Source of the DNA: Pseudomonas putida
Lineage (GTDB): Bacteria; Pseudomonadota; Gammaproteobacteria; Pseudomonadales; Pseudomonadaceae
Direction: 5' to 3'
Length of the DNA: 64,000 nt
Assembly (NCBI RefSeq): GCF_025905425.1
Contig: NZ_CP109603.1
Span: 4,914,501 to 4,978,500 of the forward strand
Positions 54,258 to 62,341 of this stretch are shown in pieces. The position numbers and the translations under genes are program-made. Position 1 is the first letter of the stretch. Each line of letters begins with the position of its first letter. Below the pieces are notes generated by a model that saw nothing but the letters and a program-made list of their open reading frames with translations, made no database searches and was not told where the DNA came from.

Positions 54258-55202
54258 CTACCCAATGAGGTTTACAAGAATTGCTTCCGATTCCGGCATA
54301 TCGTCGCGCTGGCTGGCGACCAGGTAGCGGAACACTGCCAGTCCCTCGGCCTTGTCACGGGGCCGGATCTGCGCCAGCAGGCCGAACACGAACCAGTCCC
54401 GTGCAGTCGCATCGGGTGGTCCGTCGCTGGCGTCACGGTCGACGGCGTTACGCAGCCGGTAGAGCTGGTCCCAGTAGCCCAGCTCGTACAGGCAATCCGC
54501 TAAGGTATGAGGCAGCAATTCAGGGTGGGCGTTGAACCGCGCGGCTACCTGGCGCTTATCGAAGTCACCGAACTGGCCGGTAGCACGCAGTCCGCGCAGC
54601 GCCTCGATGCAGAACGTTTCAGCCTCGGTGTCGGCCAGCAGGGTATCACCGAAGCGAGCGACGCCCTCCAGCCTCAGCCGGTTCTGCTCAATGGCCCGGG
54701 AGGCCAGCGCATCCAAGTCAGCGAAGCCGAACGACGACATAGCAGCGAAAAGGTGCCCTGGATTGGTGGCCACCAAGTAATCCCGGTACCGCTTCTCTAG
54801 AACATTGAGCGGCGTCTTGATCTTCTTGGCACCCTCCATGGCCAGGCCAATCAGCGCGGCCTGGCCGGTGCTGATGATCGAGCGTAGCCACAGCACAGCA
54901 TCCACCTCCGTGTCCCCGGTAACCACCTCTTGGGGCGGCAGCTCGGGCACGCTCGGTAGGGTCTCGGCACTGGCGCTAATCGGCGGCAGGGTGAACAAGG
55001 CACGATGCTGCTCGTTGTCGCGGAATGCCCCAGAGCGTGAAACTAGGGTCTTCACCGTTCCTAGCGGTATGCCGGTGATCTGGGCCACCTCACGGAGCGA
55101 GTGACGCCGGCGCAGGTCCAGCACTTGCCGCCGCTGCTTGTCTGAAACCCGTTGTTTCGTCTTCACGGGTGAATCAGGCTGTTTCGATTCTGGCTTGGTC
55201 AT
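54258..55202 (-). CDS. HTH-containing phage protein
   Basis: A 314-residue protein. Residues about 20-60 form a resolvase-like HTH (SDKQRRQVLDLRRRHSLREVAQITGIPLGTVKTLVSRSG in part). The rest is helical (LWLRSIISTGQAALIGLAMEGAKKI; LFAAMSSFGFADLDALASRAIEQ) and ends LPHTLADCLYELGYWDQLYRL, QIRPRDKAEGLAVFRYLV. No known family recognised; a terminase-small or regulator role is conceivable. It starts 3 bp after the upstream stop. Confidence 0.7.
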   Translation of the reverse strand: MTKPESKQPDSPVKTKQRVSDKQRRQVLDLRRRHSLREVAQITGIPLGTVKTLVSRSGAFRDNEQHRALFTLPPISASAETLPSVPELPPQEVVTGDTEVDAVLWLRSIISTGQAALIGLAMEGAKKIKTPLNVLEKRYRDYLVATNPGHLFAAMSSFGFADLDALASRAIEQNRLRLEGVARFGDTLLADTEAETFCIEALRGLRATGQFGDFDKRQVAARFNAHPELLPHTLADCLYELGYWDQLYRLRNAVDRDASDGPPDATARDWFVFGLLAQIRPRDKAEGLAVFRYLVASQRDDMPESEAILVNLIG

Positions 55203-55205
55203 GGC

Positions 55206-55805
55206 TCACACCACCCGCAGCTTCGGTGGCTGCCTTGGCCCGAATGGCGCCCCAGGTGCGAAGGGGTCAGGCAACACGCCATCCGGGCATTCCCTGATGA
55301 AGTCCGCCATTGCAGCGTGGCAGGCGTTGAACAGCGGGGCGTCATTCCAGTCCTGTGCCCGGCGCTCTGCGCTATCCTCCAGCGCATGGGTGAACACCAG
55401 GTCGTTCAGGCTGGTGATGCCATCCCGCCTGGCCTGCTCCCGCTCCACGGTGTTCACACTCAGCAGGTCGCACATACGGTCGAATCCCAGGGCGCGGGCC
55501 AGACCGTCATTATCGAACAGCAATGACTGGCCGAACCCGGCCAGCGCGGCCTTGGCCTTGCTCCACTCATTATCTCGATGCGCCATTGCCTGCTGCTCCA
55601 GATCGGCAATGGCCTGGCGGGTGAACGGCAGGAACGCTTTCAGCTTGCCAGCCTGGCGGCGCATGGCACGTCGCTCAGCACGGATCGCATCAAGGTTGCG
55701 ACCTATGTTGCGGCAAATTCGCCGGGTGGTGATGAGCTGCGTGCTGGCGCTTATACCGGGTTTCAGGGCGATATCGCAAAGGCGCATGGTCGGGGTCATT
55801 GTCAT
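55206..55805 (-). CDS. Hypothetical phage protein
   Basis: A 199-residue protein: MTMTPTMRLCDIALKPGISAS, RRICRNIGRNLDAIRAERRAMRRQ, AIADLEQQAMAHRDNEWSKAKAALAGFGQSL, ending FGPRQPPKLRVV. Mostly helical, basic in its N-terminal third. Start at 55805 is coupled (ATGA) to the upstream gene; an upstream frame is spurious. Not recognised. Confidence 0.65.
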   Translation of the reverse strand: MTMTPTMRLCDIALKPGISASTQLITTRRICRNIGRNLDAIRAERRAMRRQAGKLKAFLPFTRQAIADLEQQAMAHRDNEWSKAKAALAGFGQSLLFDNDGLARALGFDRMCDLLSVNTVEREQARRDGITSLNDLVFTHALEDSAERRAQDWNDAPLFNACHAAMADFIRECPDGVLPDPFAPGAPFGPRQPPKLRVV

Positions 55806-56104
55806 GGGTAGGCCTCCATGGACGTGTTGTCGTAGGTGGCGCGCAGTCCGGCGCCGGTCAGGCAATGGCGACCGGCAGGCGCATAGCAGCCTCGGCAGGT
55901 CATGACGTGGCTGATGTACCGGTCGCGGGCCTGGCGCCACGCAGGCGTGGCATTGGCGGCGTTGGCGTAGGGGCCGGATGGCAATTGCATAGGCTCGACC
56001 AACACCAGCCGCGGGCGATCCGGAGCGCGTTTCGCCATCGGTGGCTTGCTAGCGCCGGCACCGTTCGGCGGCATGTGATTGAGCAGGTCGGAAAGGAGGC
56101 TCAT
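55802..56104 (-). CDS. Small Cys-containing hypothetical protein
   Basis: A 100-residue protein: MSLLSDLLNHMPPNGAG, RPRLVLVEPMQLPSGPYANAANATPAWRQARD, MTCRGCYAPAGRHC. The Cys cluster CRGCYAPAGRHC suggests a small metal site. Lies just left of the iteron cluster. Confidence 0.6.
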   Translation of the reverse strand: MSLLSDLLNHMPPNGAGASKPPMAKRAPDRPRLVLVEPMQLPSGPYANAANATPAWRQARDRYISHVMTCRGCYAPAGRHCLTGAGLRATYDNTSMEAYP

Positions 56105-56160
56105 GGCGTCACCTCCCCCGGATTCCCATAACGCCCAAATGTGTCTGTGAAAAAAGATCG

Positions 56161-56388
56161 GGGGAACGGGGGAACGCGGGGAACCCCCAGTATTTCCGGG
56201 GTCTCCAGCTGGGGTACGTGTTCCCCACCCGAAAAACTGGGGAACAGTGATAACCAAGCAGAAGGGGAACAGCAGGCGCTTATATTCAAAAACATGTTTG
56301 TGTTCCCCCTGTTCCCCAACACTTCAATAAGGGGGAACGGCTACAGACCGCGTATTTACTGGCTGTTCCCCCGTTCCCCCTGTTCCCC
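56161..56388. other. Candidate replication origin: 11 copies of GGGGAAC iteron
   Basis: GGGGAAC on the plus strand at 56161, 56169, 56178, 56239, 56264 and 56332; GTTCCCC at 56220, 56302, 56311, 56365, 56373 and 56382 (start positions; 12 matches, tightly 8-9 bp apart within groups). Consensus extends to GGGGAACAG. An AT-rich stretch (56280-56302) lies inside. It abuts the DUF927/TOPRIM replication genes, like the P4 alpha-binding iterons in ori and crr. Confidence 0.7.
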
Positions 56389-56440
56389 ACGTTTTTAGGT
56401 TCCTGTGGATTCGGGCATTGGCGTTGGGTGGTGATGACTG

Positions 56441-58240
56441 TCATAGGCCACCGCCTTCGCTATCCATGGCGTCGGGATCGATCACATAGAGGCGAGCAGA
56501 CCCACCAGCAGGCAGGCGGTACTTCTTGGTCCTGCGGCTGTCCCGGTCGGTATCGTGCTTGGCGAGAGCGCCAGCGCCCTCCAGCGCCTTCACAACCCGC
56601 GCCAGCCCGTGACCATGGGCGGCCTCGGTCAGCGCGGACTTGTTGAACAGATAAAGCCGCTTGGCGCCGACCACCTCCCAGTACCCGGCGCGGTTGAACA
56701 CCTTGGTGTCCAGCGTCTGGTCTTCTACGTCCGAAAAACGGCTGCTACCGTGCTTGTCGATGAAGTCGAGGATGCCGGCCAGGATCTGGCGGTCTTCGGC
56801 ATTGCCGCCGCCCACACGGCTCAGCCACTCGCCGTACAGCAGCTGGCAGTCGGCCAGAGCGGTGCCTGGCGCCCAGGGCAGCAGGTCGTAGGCAATGGCC
56901 ATTTCGCCCGCCAGGGCGATCACCGCGAAGCGATCAGCCACTCGCCCGGCCTGGGCGTTGTCCTCGACAAACTGTGCACGGATACCGGCGAAGTCCTCGA
57001 GCAGCCCGGGGCGGTCATCGCTGGCCAGCAGCTTCTCCACAAAGGCCGGCCCGATGTGCCCATGATTCGCTCCTACGGCCACCGTGAGCTGGCGGTGGAA
57101 GTCAGCGCCCTCCAGGCCGTGCAATTCATCAAAGGCGCGGTGCGTGCGGGTACCGGCGTTCACGTCGACCATGCGCAGCTCAGCGCCAGCATGGGCGGCG
57201 TTCCCACTGATGGCCGCGTGCTCGGACAGGGAGCGCTCGCCGCTGGAAAGCGCCAGCAGGCGCCAGCTCAGTTTGCCGCGGGCTTCCCGGTCGCGGGTCA
57301 TGGTGCCCTTGCCTTGGCCGTTGGCGAGCGAATAGGCCATTTCCTGTACGCGCTTGGGGTCAGCCCGCTTGATCTCGTCCAAAGGCAACATGGTGTCGTT
57401 GCGGCTGGACGCCTCGATCTCCAGTCCGCCCTTGGTCATATCCCAGGACGCAGCGAAGATGCCTGGGTCGCCCCATACGGACGAGCCGATCAGTTGCGCC
57501 AGCGACTTGCCGCTGGAGCTGTCGCCCACCAGGTGAACACCGCCACCCAACACGCCAACCAAGCTCAGCAGCGGGCCAGCGAGGGCGCAGCCGATGGCCA
57601 GGGTCAGCACCGGGTTGCCCTCGCACTTGGCCGCTACCTCGATCTTCCAACCCTCCAGGCTCCCGCGCACGCTGAACAGGTTCTGCCCCCTGGCGCTGGC
57701 CTGATAGCGCACTTTGTCGCTGCCGATGGTGCGCCCAGGTAGCACAAAGGCGCCTGACTCATGCCAGCCGGGGCGGCAGGTGGTGGCGAACACCTCTGCA
57801 GGGTGCTGGTCCAGCAGGTACTCCATGAACTGGCCGCGCTTCTTCAGGGCGATGATGACGCCCATGCCGAACAGCGTCCGCCTTGCGTCCTCGCCGCTTC
57901 CACCGAACACCTCCATGGGAATGATCCACTCCTTGGTGCCGCTGTCGGTGAGCAGGCGCAGAAACCGGCCTTCGCTGCCATCGTCGCTGTTGGTGGTGCG
58001 AGCGGCGACGGTCACGGGCGTGGCGATCCACTCGTCAGTGATCGGGCGATCTGCCTTATCGTCGTCGCTGTCGTCGTCGCCGGCGCTGCGCTTGAAGCCG
58101 TGCCAGTACACACCGGGTTTGAGCCTGCGGCCTTTCTCATTTGTCACCCAGTGCTCATACACACCCCAGCACGGGCGGTCAGGCTCGACTTTGGGTGCTT
58201 CGGGGCGCAGGTTGATGACGTTGGTATCAGGCGGGCGCAT
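56441..58240 (-). CDS. DUF927-family replicative helicase
   Basis: A 599-residue P-loop protein: NTPase core with Walker A GDSSSGKS (239-246), Walker B-like TMLPLDEIKRAD near 287-298, and sensor-like TRDREARGKLSWRLLALSSGERSL (in part). Architecture is that of DUF927 helicases of satellites and prophages, functional partners of a separate TOPRIM primase, together equivalent to P4 alpha. Overlaps the primase gene by 14 bp. Confidence 0.88.
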   Translation of the reverse strand: MRPPDTNVINLRPEAPKVEPDRPCWGVYEHWVTNEKGRRLKPGVYWHGFKRSAGDDDSDDDKADRPITDEWIATPVTVAARTTNSDDGSEGRFLRLLTDSGTKEWIIPMEVFGGSGEDARRTLFGMGVIIALKKRGQFMEYLLDQHPAEVFATTCRPGWHESGAFVLPGRTIGSDKVRYQASARGQNLFSVRGSLEGWKIEVAAKCEGNPVLTLAIGCALAGPLLSLVGVLGGGVHLVGDSSSGKSLAQLIGSSVWGDPGIFAASWDMTKGGLEIEASSRNDTMLPLDEIKRADPKRVQEMAYSLANGQGKGTMTRDREARGKLSWRLLALSSGERSLSEHAAISGNAAHAGAELRMVDVNAGTRTHRAFDELHGLEGADFHRQLTVAVGANHGHIGPAFVEKLLASDDRPGLLEDFAGIRAQFVEDNAQAGRVADRFAVIALAGEMAIAYDLLPWAPGTALADCQLLYGEWLSRVGGGNAEDRQILAGILDFIDKHGSSRFSDVEDQTLDTKVFNRAGYWEVVGAKRLYLFNKSALTEAAHGHGLARVVKALEGAGALAKHDTDRDSRRTKKYRLPAGGSARLYVIDPDAMDSEGGGL

Positions 58241-59117
58241 GACGGCACCTCCAGGCGGCGAGGTCGTTGAAGTCGGAAAGGGACAGCGGCGCGTCGGCCG
58301 GCCACTCGGGGAAGGTCACTAGACCGCCACACGCGACAGCGGCCTCATGGGCGGCTGTGCGCCCCGGATTGCCCTTGCCTTCGGCCTCGGTTTCGCGGTC
58401 GTCGTCGCCGGCGATGATGATTTCGGTGCCGGGGTGGTCGGCCCGCAGCGCCAGTGCCACCGGTTTCAGGTTCCCGGCGTTCATCGCACAGGCGACCGTG
58501 TAGCCGCTTGCGTGGAGCGTGGCGCCCGTAGCCCAGCCTTCGCAGATGCACAGCGGCATGCCCGGGGTGATGCGCCCCAGCGGCGAATAGGCGCCCTTGA
58601 TTCGCCCGCCATACAGGAAGCGCTTGTCGCCATCTGGGGCGATCCGCTGCAGGTTCACAAGCACACCAGCCGCGTACAGAGGGATCAGCAGGTCGTCACC
58701 ACGCTGGCGCAAACCGTGAGCTCGAATGGACTTAGCGACCAGGTAGGGGTGGGCCGGATCAGCACGACGGGCGTCACGCCACCAGCGCTGCGCCAGGCCG
58801 GCCGCCCTAAGCTGGCGCCGCTGCCGTTCGGCCTCCCGCTGGCGCCGGGCTTGCTCCATGCGCTGGCGCACCTGCTCGGCTTCGCGGGCGTCCACCGGCT
58901 CACGGCTACACCAAGTGTTGGTGCCGCCCGTCTTCCAGCTCCCGAACGCGCCCGAGGCAATGCCATCAGCAAACAGGCAGTACCAGCCATTGAGCGTGCC
59001 GGGCTTGTCGCCGGGGACGTGGAAGCGGTGAATGTCGCCATCGTCCAGTGGTAACCAGTCGAGCAGACCATAGGCCGACTGGAGCACGTCGCTGAACAAG
59101 ATCACAGGATCAGTCAT
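58227..59117 (-). CDS. TOPRIM-domain primase
   Basis: A 296-residue primase: N-terminal part with LPLDDGDIHRFHVPGDKPGTLNGWYCLFADG (in part), a basic Arg/Gln linker (RQRMEQARRQREAERQRRQLR), then the TOPRIM fold PLCICEGWATGATLH and EIIIAGDDDRETEAEG. This is the split primase of P4-like replication modules. Coupled to a small upstream gene by ATGA. Confidence 0.9.
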   Translation of the reverse strand: MTDPVILFSDVLQSAYGLLDWLPLDDGDIHRFHVPGDKPGTLNGWYCLFADGIASGAFGSWKTGGTNTWCSREPVDAREAEQVRQRMEQARRQREAERQRRQLRAAGLAQRWWRDARRADPAHPYLVAKSIRAHGLRQRGDDLLIPLYAAGVLVNLQRIAPDGDKRFLYGGRIKGAYSPLGRITPGMPLCICEGWATGATLHASGYTVACAMNAGNLKPVALALRADHPGTEIIIAGDDDRETEAEGKGNPGRTAAHEAAVACGGLVTFPEWPADAPLSLSDFNDLAAWRCRHAPA

Positions 59118-59341
59118 GCGGCCCCCTGCGGCGGCGTGAAGCGCTTGGCCAGCCGTTCCAGTTGATTGGTCAGGCGCTCCAGCTCAGGGCAGTGACGGCC
59201 AGCGTCACCCTCGGCAATGCGCAGTTCCAGAAACCCCACCAGGCTCTCCACCAGCAGCGTGTAGCTGGCGCTGTCGATGTAGGCGCCAGCAGTCGGCGGA
59301 CCACCGGCACCCTTGCGTCGAATGGAAGTGACCTTACTCAT
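59114..59341 (-). CDS. Small hypothetical protein of the replication operon
   Basis: A 75-residue protein: MSKVTSIRRKGAGGPPTAGAYIDSA, LELRIAEGDAGRHCPELERLTNQLERLAKRF. Coupled at both ends by short overlaps with neighbours. Not recognised. Confidence 0.65.
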   Translation of the reverse strand: MSKVTSIRRKGAGGPPTAGAYIDSASYTLLVESLVGFLELRIAEGDAGRHCPELERLTNQLERLAKRFTPPQGAA

Positions 59342-59618
59342 GGTTCACCCCTTCAGCGCCTGCGAAGGTCCGGCAAACTTGGCCATTGTTCACCGCGTGC
59401 CAGTAGGTCAGCGCGCCGAGCGACTCGACGCGGCAGGCCGTCACCACCGCATCAGGACTACGCAAAACTACGCGCCCACACTCGGCGTCGGCCAGGCTCA
59501 AGAACGGCCCCAGTAGCGCCCGGTCGACCTTCGGATGTCTCACGTAATACAGCTCGGTGGCTTTCTTCGGGATGAACGAATCCCTCAGCGCAGCGCGGCG
59601 CTGTTGAAAATTGGTCAT
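59334..59618 (-). CDS. Small hypothetical protein of the replication operon
   Basis: A 94-residue protein: MTNFQQRRAALRDSFIPKKATELYYVRHPKVDRALLGPFLSLADAECGRVVL (in part). Overlaps the next gene by 8 bp; the upstream metallopeptidase-like gene ends 3 bp before. Not recognised. Confidence 0.65.
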   Translation of the reverse strand: MTNFQQRRAALRDSFIPKKATELYYVRHPKVDRALLGPFLSLADAECGRVVLRSPDAVVTACRVESLGALTYWHAVNNGQVCRTFAGAEGVNHE

Positions 59619-59620
59619 GT

Positions 59621-60337
59621 TTAACCCCTCAGTCTGGAGTCGCGACGATGAACGCGGCGGTGGTTCCGGGTGTGCTCAATCAGCGCCGGGGAGACGTGCG
59701 GCCCGACGAATGCGGCCAGTTCCTCGGTTTTCAGCATCGAGGCAGGCACATAGGCGTACTGGCCGCCCGGCAGTGCCCTGGGCTTTCTGCGCTTACGGGG
59801 GAGGTGCCTTTGCAACAGATCCAGGTCATCGGCCATTACCTCCTGCATGCGCTTACCCGTCTCGCTCAGCGGCAGTGGCTCGCCAGGCCGCACCTGCTCC
59901 CACGCATAACGGTCTGCCAGCATCTCGTTCACGCGGTACATCACCTTGTGGCATTGGTCGCCTACCACCTGATCGGGAGCGAGGATCAAGTCCCAGAGCG
60001 AGAAGTTGTCGAGGTGGTGGCCAATCTCGTGATGCAAGATGAATGAATAAATCTCGCTGTCATCCAGCGCCGACCAGTCAATTTCCGGACGAGTAGCGCT
60101 GCGGAAACGGCCCGCATTGATACTGGTTGCCAGCTTGATAGCAACCCGCTCGTCACGTTGGGTTTGATCGCTCAATGCGTCACGAACGATCGGCTGCGCC
60201 CAGCAGCTGTATTCGCCCCAGATGCCACCAAGCTCAGTGAAGGTGGCAATCGTCAAAGCCAGGCCGCTCTCCTTGGCCAGCTCGGCGAAGTCACGGTATT
60301 GCGTGCGGGTGATGCGCTGGGTGGTGTCGGTCTTCAC
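59621..60337 (-). CDS. HExxH zinc metallopeptidase-like protein
   Basis: A 238-residue protein with a gluzincin-type site: His103-Glu104 in LHHEIGHHLDN and a downstream Glu138 in NEMLADRYAWE as likely third ligand. N-terminal part ITRTQYRDFAELAKESGLALTIATF; C-terminus basic with HTRNHRRVHRRDSRLRG. ImmA/IrrE-like peptidases that cleave phage repressors show a similar HEIGH arrangement, so control of satellite induction is possible. Coupled to neighbours by overlap. Confidence 0.75.
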   Translation of the reverse strand: MKTDTTQRITRTQYRDFAELAKESGLALTIATFTELGGIWGEYSCWAQPIVRDALSDQTQRDERVAIKLATSINAGRFRSATRPEIDWSALDDSEIYSFILHHEIGHHLDNFSLWDLILAPDQVVGDQCHKVMYRVNEMLADRYAWEQVRPGEPLPLSETGKRMQEVMADDLDLLQRHLPRKRRKPRALPGGQYAYVPASMLKTEELAAFVGPHVSPALIEHTRNHRRVHRRDSRLRG

Positions 60338-60549
60338 AGATCACCCCCTTGCTCAGCAATCATGCCGTCCAGCATTTCGGCCCAGGCCATGGCGGTGTGC
60401 TGCGCCATCACGGCAGTGACACGGGCAACGATGACTGGGGTGGCAGGCGAGGCGATCACTGCCAGGGCCATGCTCAACAGCACAAGGATGCCTTGCACGT
60501 CGCGAAGATCGTCCCGGATATCGTCCGGCATCTGGATAACGGAAGTCAT
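60334..60549 (-). CDS. Small hypothetical protein
   Basis: A 71-residue protein: MTSVIQMPDDIRDDLRDVQGILVLLSMALAVIASPATPVIVARV (in part), ending DGMIAEQGGDL. One hydrophobic stretch (residues about 20-42) could be a membrane helix. Both ends overlap neighbours by 4 bp. Confidence 0.65.
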   Translation of the reverse strand: MTSVIQMPDDIRDDLRDVQGILVLLSMALAVIASPATPVIVARVTAVMAQHTAMAWAEMLDGMIAEQGGDL

Positions 60550-60845
60550 ACAAGACCTCCGTTAGCAGCAGGCTGGCCAACAACACCATGCGAGGCACCA
60601 AGGTGGCGATGGCGCCAACAATAATTGCCGCTGAAGGACTGGATCTGCTCGAGGTGACGGGCAATGTCGCAGGCCAGCTCGTTGTCATACCCGCCCAGCG
60701 CTGGGATCACGAGCGTCAACAGGATCGTCTCCAGCTTCTTGTGCTCGTCGCGGGCAAAGTTCATGCAGCACATCTCGCGGGCATCAAGAACCGCCTCTGA
60801 AAGCACCTCGCCTTCAATGGTTGCATCGATTGGGAAGTGATTCAT
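60546..60845 (-). CDS. Small Cys-containing hypothetical protein
   Basis: A 99-residue protein from 60845: MNHFPIDATIEGEVLSEAVL, AREMCCMNFARDEHKKLETILL, YCWRHRHLGASHG. The start is fixed by the ATGA overlap with the upstream gene; the longer frame is spurious. Not recognised. Confidence 0.65.
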   Translation of the reverse strand: MNHFPIDATIEGEVLSEAVLDAREMCCMNFARDEHKKLETILLTLVIPALGGYDNELACDIARHLEQIQSFSGNYCWRHRHLGASHGVVGQPAANGGLV

Positions 60846-61174
60846 TGGGCACCTCCGACATTGACAGCCGCCTGAAAGTGTTCCACCAGAGCTGCGCCTG
60901 GGTGCGCCTGTCGCCGGCATTCCTCCAACGCGGCACGGACTTCATCCGACACACGCATGGCCTCGTCCAGCCCGGCCAAAGAGCCACGGCAACGACCCAG
61001 GATGCTCACAGCTGCTTGCGGAAAGTCCGCACTTGCCAAAGTGGCGATATCACCTGCGAGGCCTACCCCAACCACTGGGGGTAGACGGAACACTTGTTGC
61101 CCTGGATTCGTGACCACGACCTGAGACTGGATGAAGCCCTGTATGGCCTCGACGACTTGCTGAATGTGAGTCAC
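60842..61174 (-). CDS. Small hypothetical protein
   Basis: A 110-residue protein: MTHIQQVVEAIQGFIQSQVVVTNPGQQVFRLPPVVGVGLAGDI (in part), SDEVRAALEECRRQAHPGAALVEHFQAAV. Coupled to both neighbours. Not recognised. Confidence 0.65.
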   Translation of the reverse strand: MTHIQQVVEAIQGFIQSQVVVTNPGQQVFRLPPVVGVGLAGDIATLASADFPQAAVSILGRCRGSLAGLDEAMRVSDEVRAALEECRRQAHPGAALVEHFQAAVNVGGAQ

Positions 61175-61329
61175 TGAGCACCGCCTTGCCCTTCCAGGGC
61201 GCGGGCGATCTCGGCGTGATGGTTATAGCGGGCGAGACGGACAGACAGGGAAGAATTTGCGCGAAGTGCGGCCAGGGCCAGACGCCGGTGGGCGTGTGCG
61301 CGGATTTTGGATGGATTGAGGGCGTGCAT
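61171..61329 (-). CDS. 52-residue gene controlled by the immunity RNA
   Basis: Starts at 61329 with TTAGGAG 8 nt before the ATG: MHALNPSKIRAHAHRRLALAALRANSSLSVRLARYNHHAEI (in part), very basic. The ribosome site lies inside the target of the upstream antisense hairpin (ACGTTAGGAG), so its translation should be blocked when the RNA pairs. A longer frame through the RNA (to 61653) is likely not the mature product, although translation of that frame would resemble the Ash family as I recall it. Confidence 0.7.
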   Translation of the reverse strand: MHALNPSKIRAHAHRRLALAALRANSSLSVRLARYNHHAEIARALEGQGGAQ

Positions 61330-61338
61330 GGGTCGAGC

Positions 61339-61547
61339 TCCTAACGTTGAGTGGGAGCTGCCACGAACCGTCGCCAAACGATTATGGGTGGCAGCTGTAC
61401 GCAGGTTGGCGAACCGGGACGTTAGGAACCCGGCAGACCCGAAGGTCTCCCGCGCACAGCCGCCATAACACGGGACTGCGGGCACAAAAAAAGCGCCTGC
61501 AATCGTGATGGGGGCGCTGTTGCGCCTAACGTGTGACGGGTCGCCAA
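61339..61547 (-). ncRNA. C4/P4 CI-like antisense immunity RNA module of the satellite
   Basis: Core 61388-61464: GTGGCAGCTGTACGCAGG pairs with CCCGCGCACAGCCGCC; a UUCG-capped hairpin (61435-61448); a second hairpin (CCGGG 61414-61418 / CCCGG 61429-61433) whose loop carries TCCTAACGT, complementary 9/9 to the leader at 61339-61347 (over the ribosome site) and 8/8 to 61525-61532 upstream. A second site, TCGCCAA (61406-61412), matches 61371-61377 and 61541-61547. Same architecture as the 41.6-kb module, different sequence. Confidence 0.8.
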
Positions 61548-61649
61548 ACCCGGCCGCTGAATTTGCAGCGACCGGCGAACCATACCGAGCATCACAATTG
61601 CCTGCAACCAGAATTATCGACCGTTCATCGCGGATCTTTAGTGACGGCA

Positions 61650-61955
61650 TCATTCGACCACCTTCTGCGCCGACCCAGCGCTCAGGAAGTACGTGGCCAC
61701 TTTGCGATGATCGCGACCATGGTCATCTTTCAGCGTGCTCAGATGAGTAGCAATCTTGTGACCCAGGGCGCGAAGCTCGGCAATACGCGCGCCCGGGCGC
61801 ACGATGTTCAGCTGCGCGATGGCCTGGAAGGTGTTGATCGAGCCGTGCTGGCGCAAGTGGGCAAGCAAGCGAATACGCTGCGCGCTGCCGCTGGTGTCAT
61901 TGTTATCGCACGCTGGGCAACCACTATTGAGAGGCGGAGTGTCTGCCATGTTCAT
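61650..61955 (-). CDS. Helix-turn-helix satellite regulator
   Basis: A 101-residue protein: CPACDNNDTSG, then a winged-helix pattern RIRLLAHLRQHGSINTFQAIAQLNIVRPGARIAELRALGHKI (in part). Coupled upstream to a 55-residue gene (ATGA) and followed by the immunity RNA leader. Likely DNA-binding. Confidence 0.75.
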   Translation of the reverse strand: MNMADTPPLNSGCPACDNNDTSGSAQRIRLLAHLRQHGSINTFQAIAQLNIVRPGARIAELRALGHKIATHLSTLKDDHGRDHRKVATYFLSAGSAQKVVE

Positions 61956-62119
61956 GCCCCCTCGCCTTCACAGCCTGCTTGATCGCGCTCGCTCTTATGC
62001 CCCTGCTGGACCTCGCGGGGATGCACCAAATTTTTTAAGGGTACGGGAAGGGATAGAACCGCTTTTTCCAAGCCAGCCGATCCCTTCTCTGCGCTCACGC
62101 AGAGTTGATTGGACATCAT
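61952..62119 (-). CDS. 55-residue coupled small gene
   Basis: A short frame (MMSNQLCVSAEKGSAG..., ending AGCEGEGA) with a perfect AGGAGG 8 nt before its ATG and a stop that overlaps the next start as ATGA. It lies immediately after the AlpA stop. Below usual length cut-offs, but the ribosome site and coupling support it. Function unknown. Confidence 0.6.
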   Translation of the reverse strand: MMSNQLCVSAEKGSAGLEKAVLSLPVPLKNLVHPREVQQGHKSERDQAGCEGEGA

Positions 62120-62122
62120 GGG

Positions 62123-62341
62123 TTAGGCCTCCTGGCTGCGCAGGAAGGATTCCACAGAGTCAGGTTCCCAACGGACAGAACGACCGAAGCGAATAGGAGC
62201 CGGAAAGCCGGGAGTTTTGGACCAGCGCCACCAAGTGGAGCGGCTGACTTGATACTTGGCGCAAAGCTGAGCTGCGGTAGCGCGGGCGCCGGGGATCGGC
62301 AGGTTGGATACATCGGCAATGCAAGTGGCGGCTTGAGCCAT
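62123..62341 (-). CDS. AlpA-family excisionase/regulator of the satellite
   Basis: A 72-residue protein: MAQAATCIADVSNLPIPGARATAAQLCAKYQVSRSTWWRWSKTPGFPAPIRFGRSVRW (in part), the AlpA/Vis winged helix. The start at 62341 follows GAGG. In P4, Vis controls late genes and excision with the integrase; here it heads the leftward operon just after the integrase. Confidence 0.85.
   Translation of the reverse strand: MAQAATCIADVSNLPIPGARATAAQLCAKYQVSRSTWWRWSKTPGFPAPIRFGRSVRWEPDSVESFLRSQEA

Noticed and set aside
61330..61653. In-frame extension of the 52-residue gene through the antisense RNA
   Set aside because: It has only an ATGA overlap as start evidence and its sequence is the translated structured RNA; a strong ribosome site favours the short form. 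Similarity to Ash-type proteins may itself come from this RNA.
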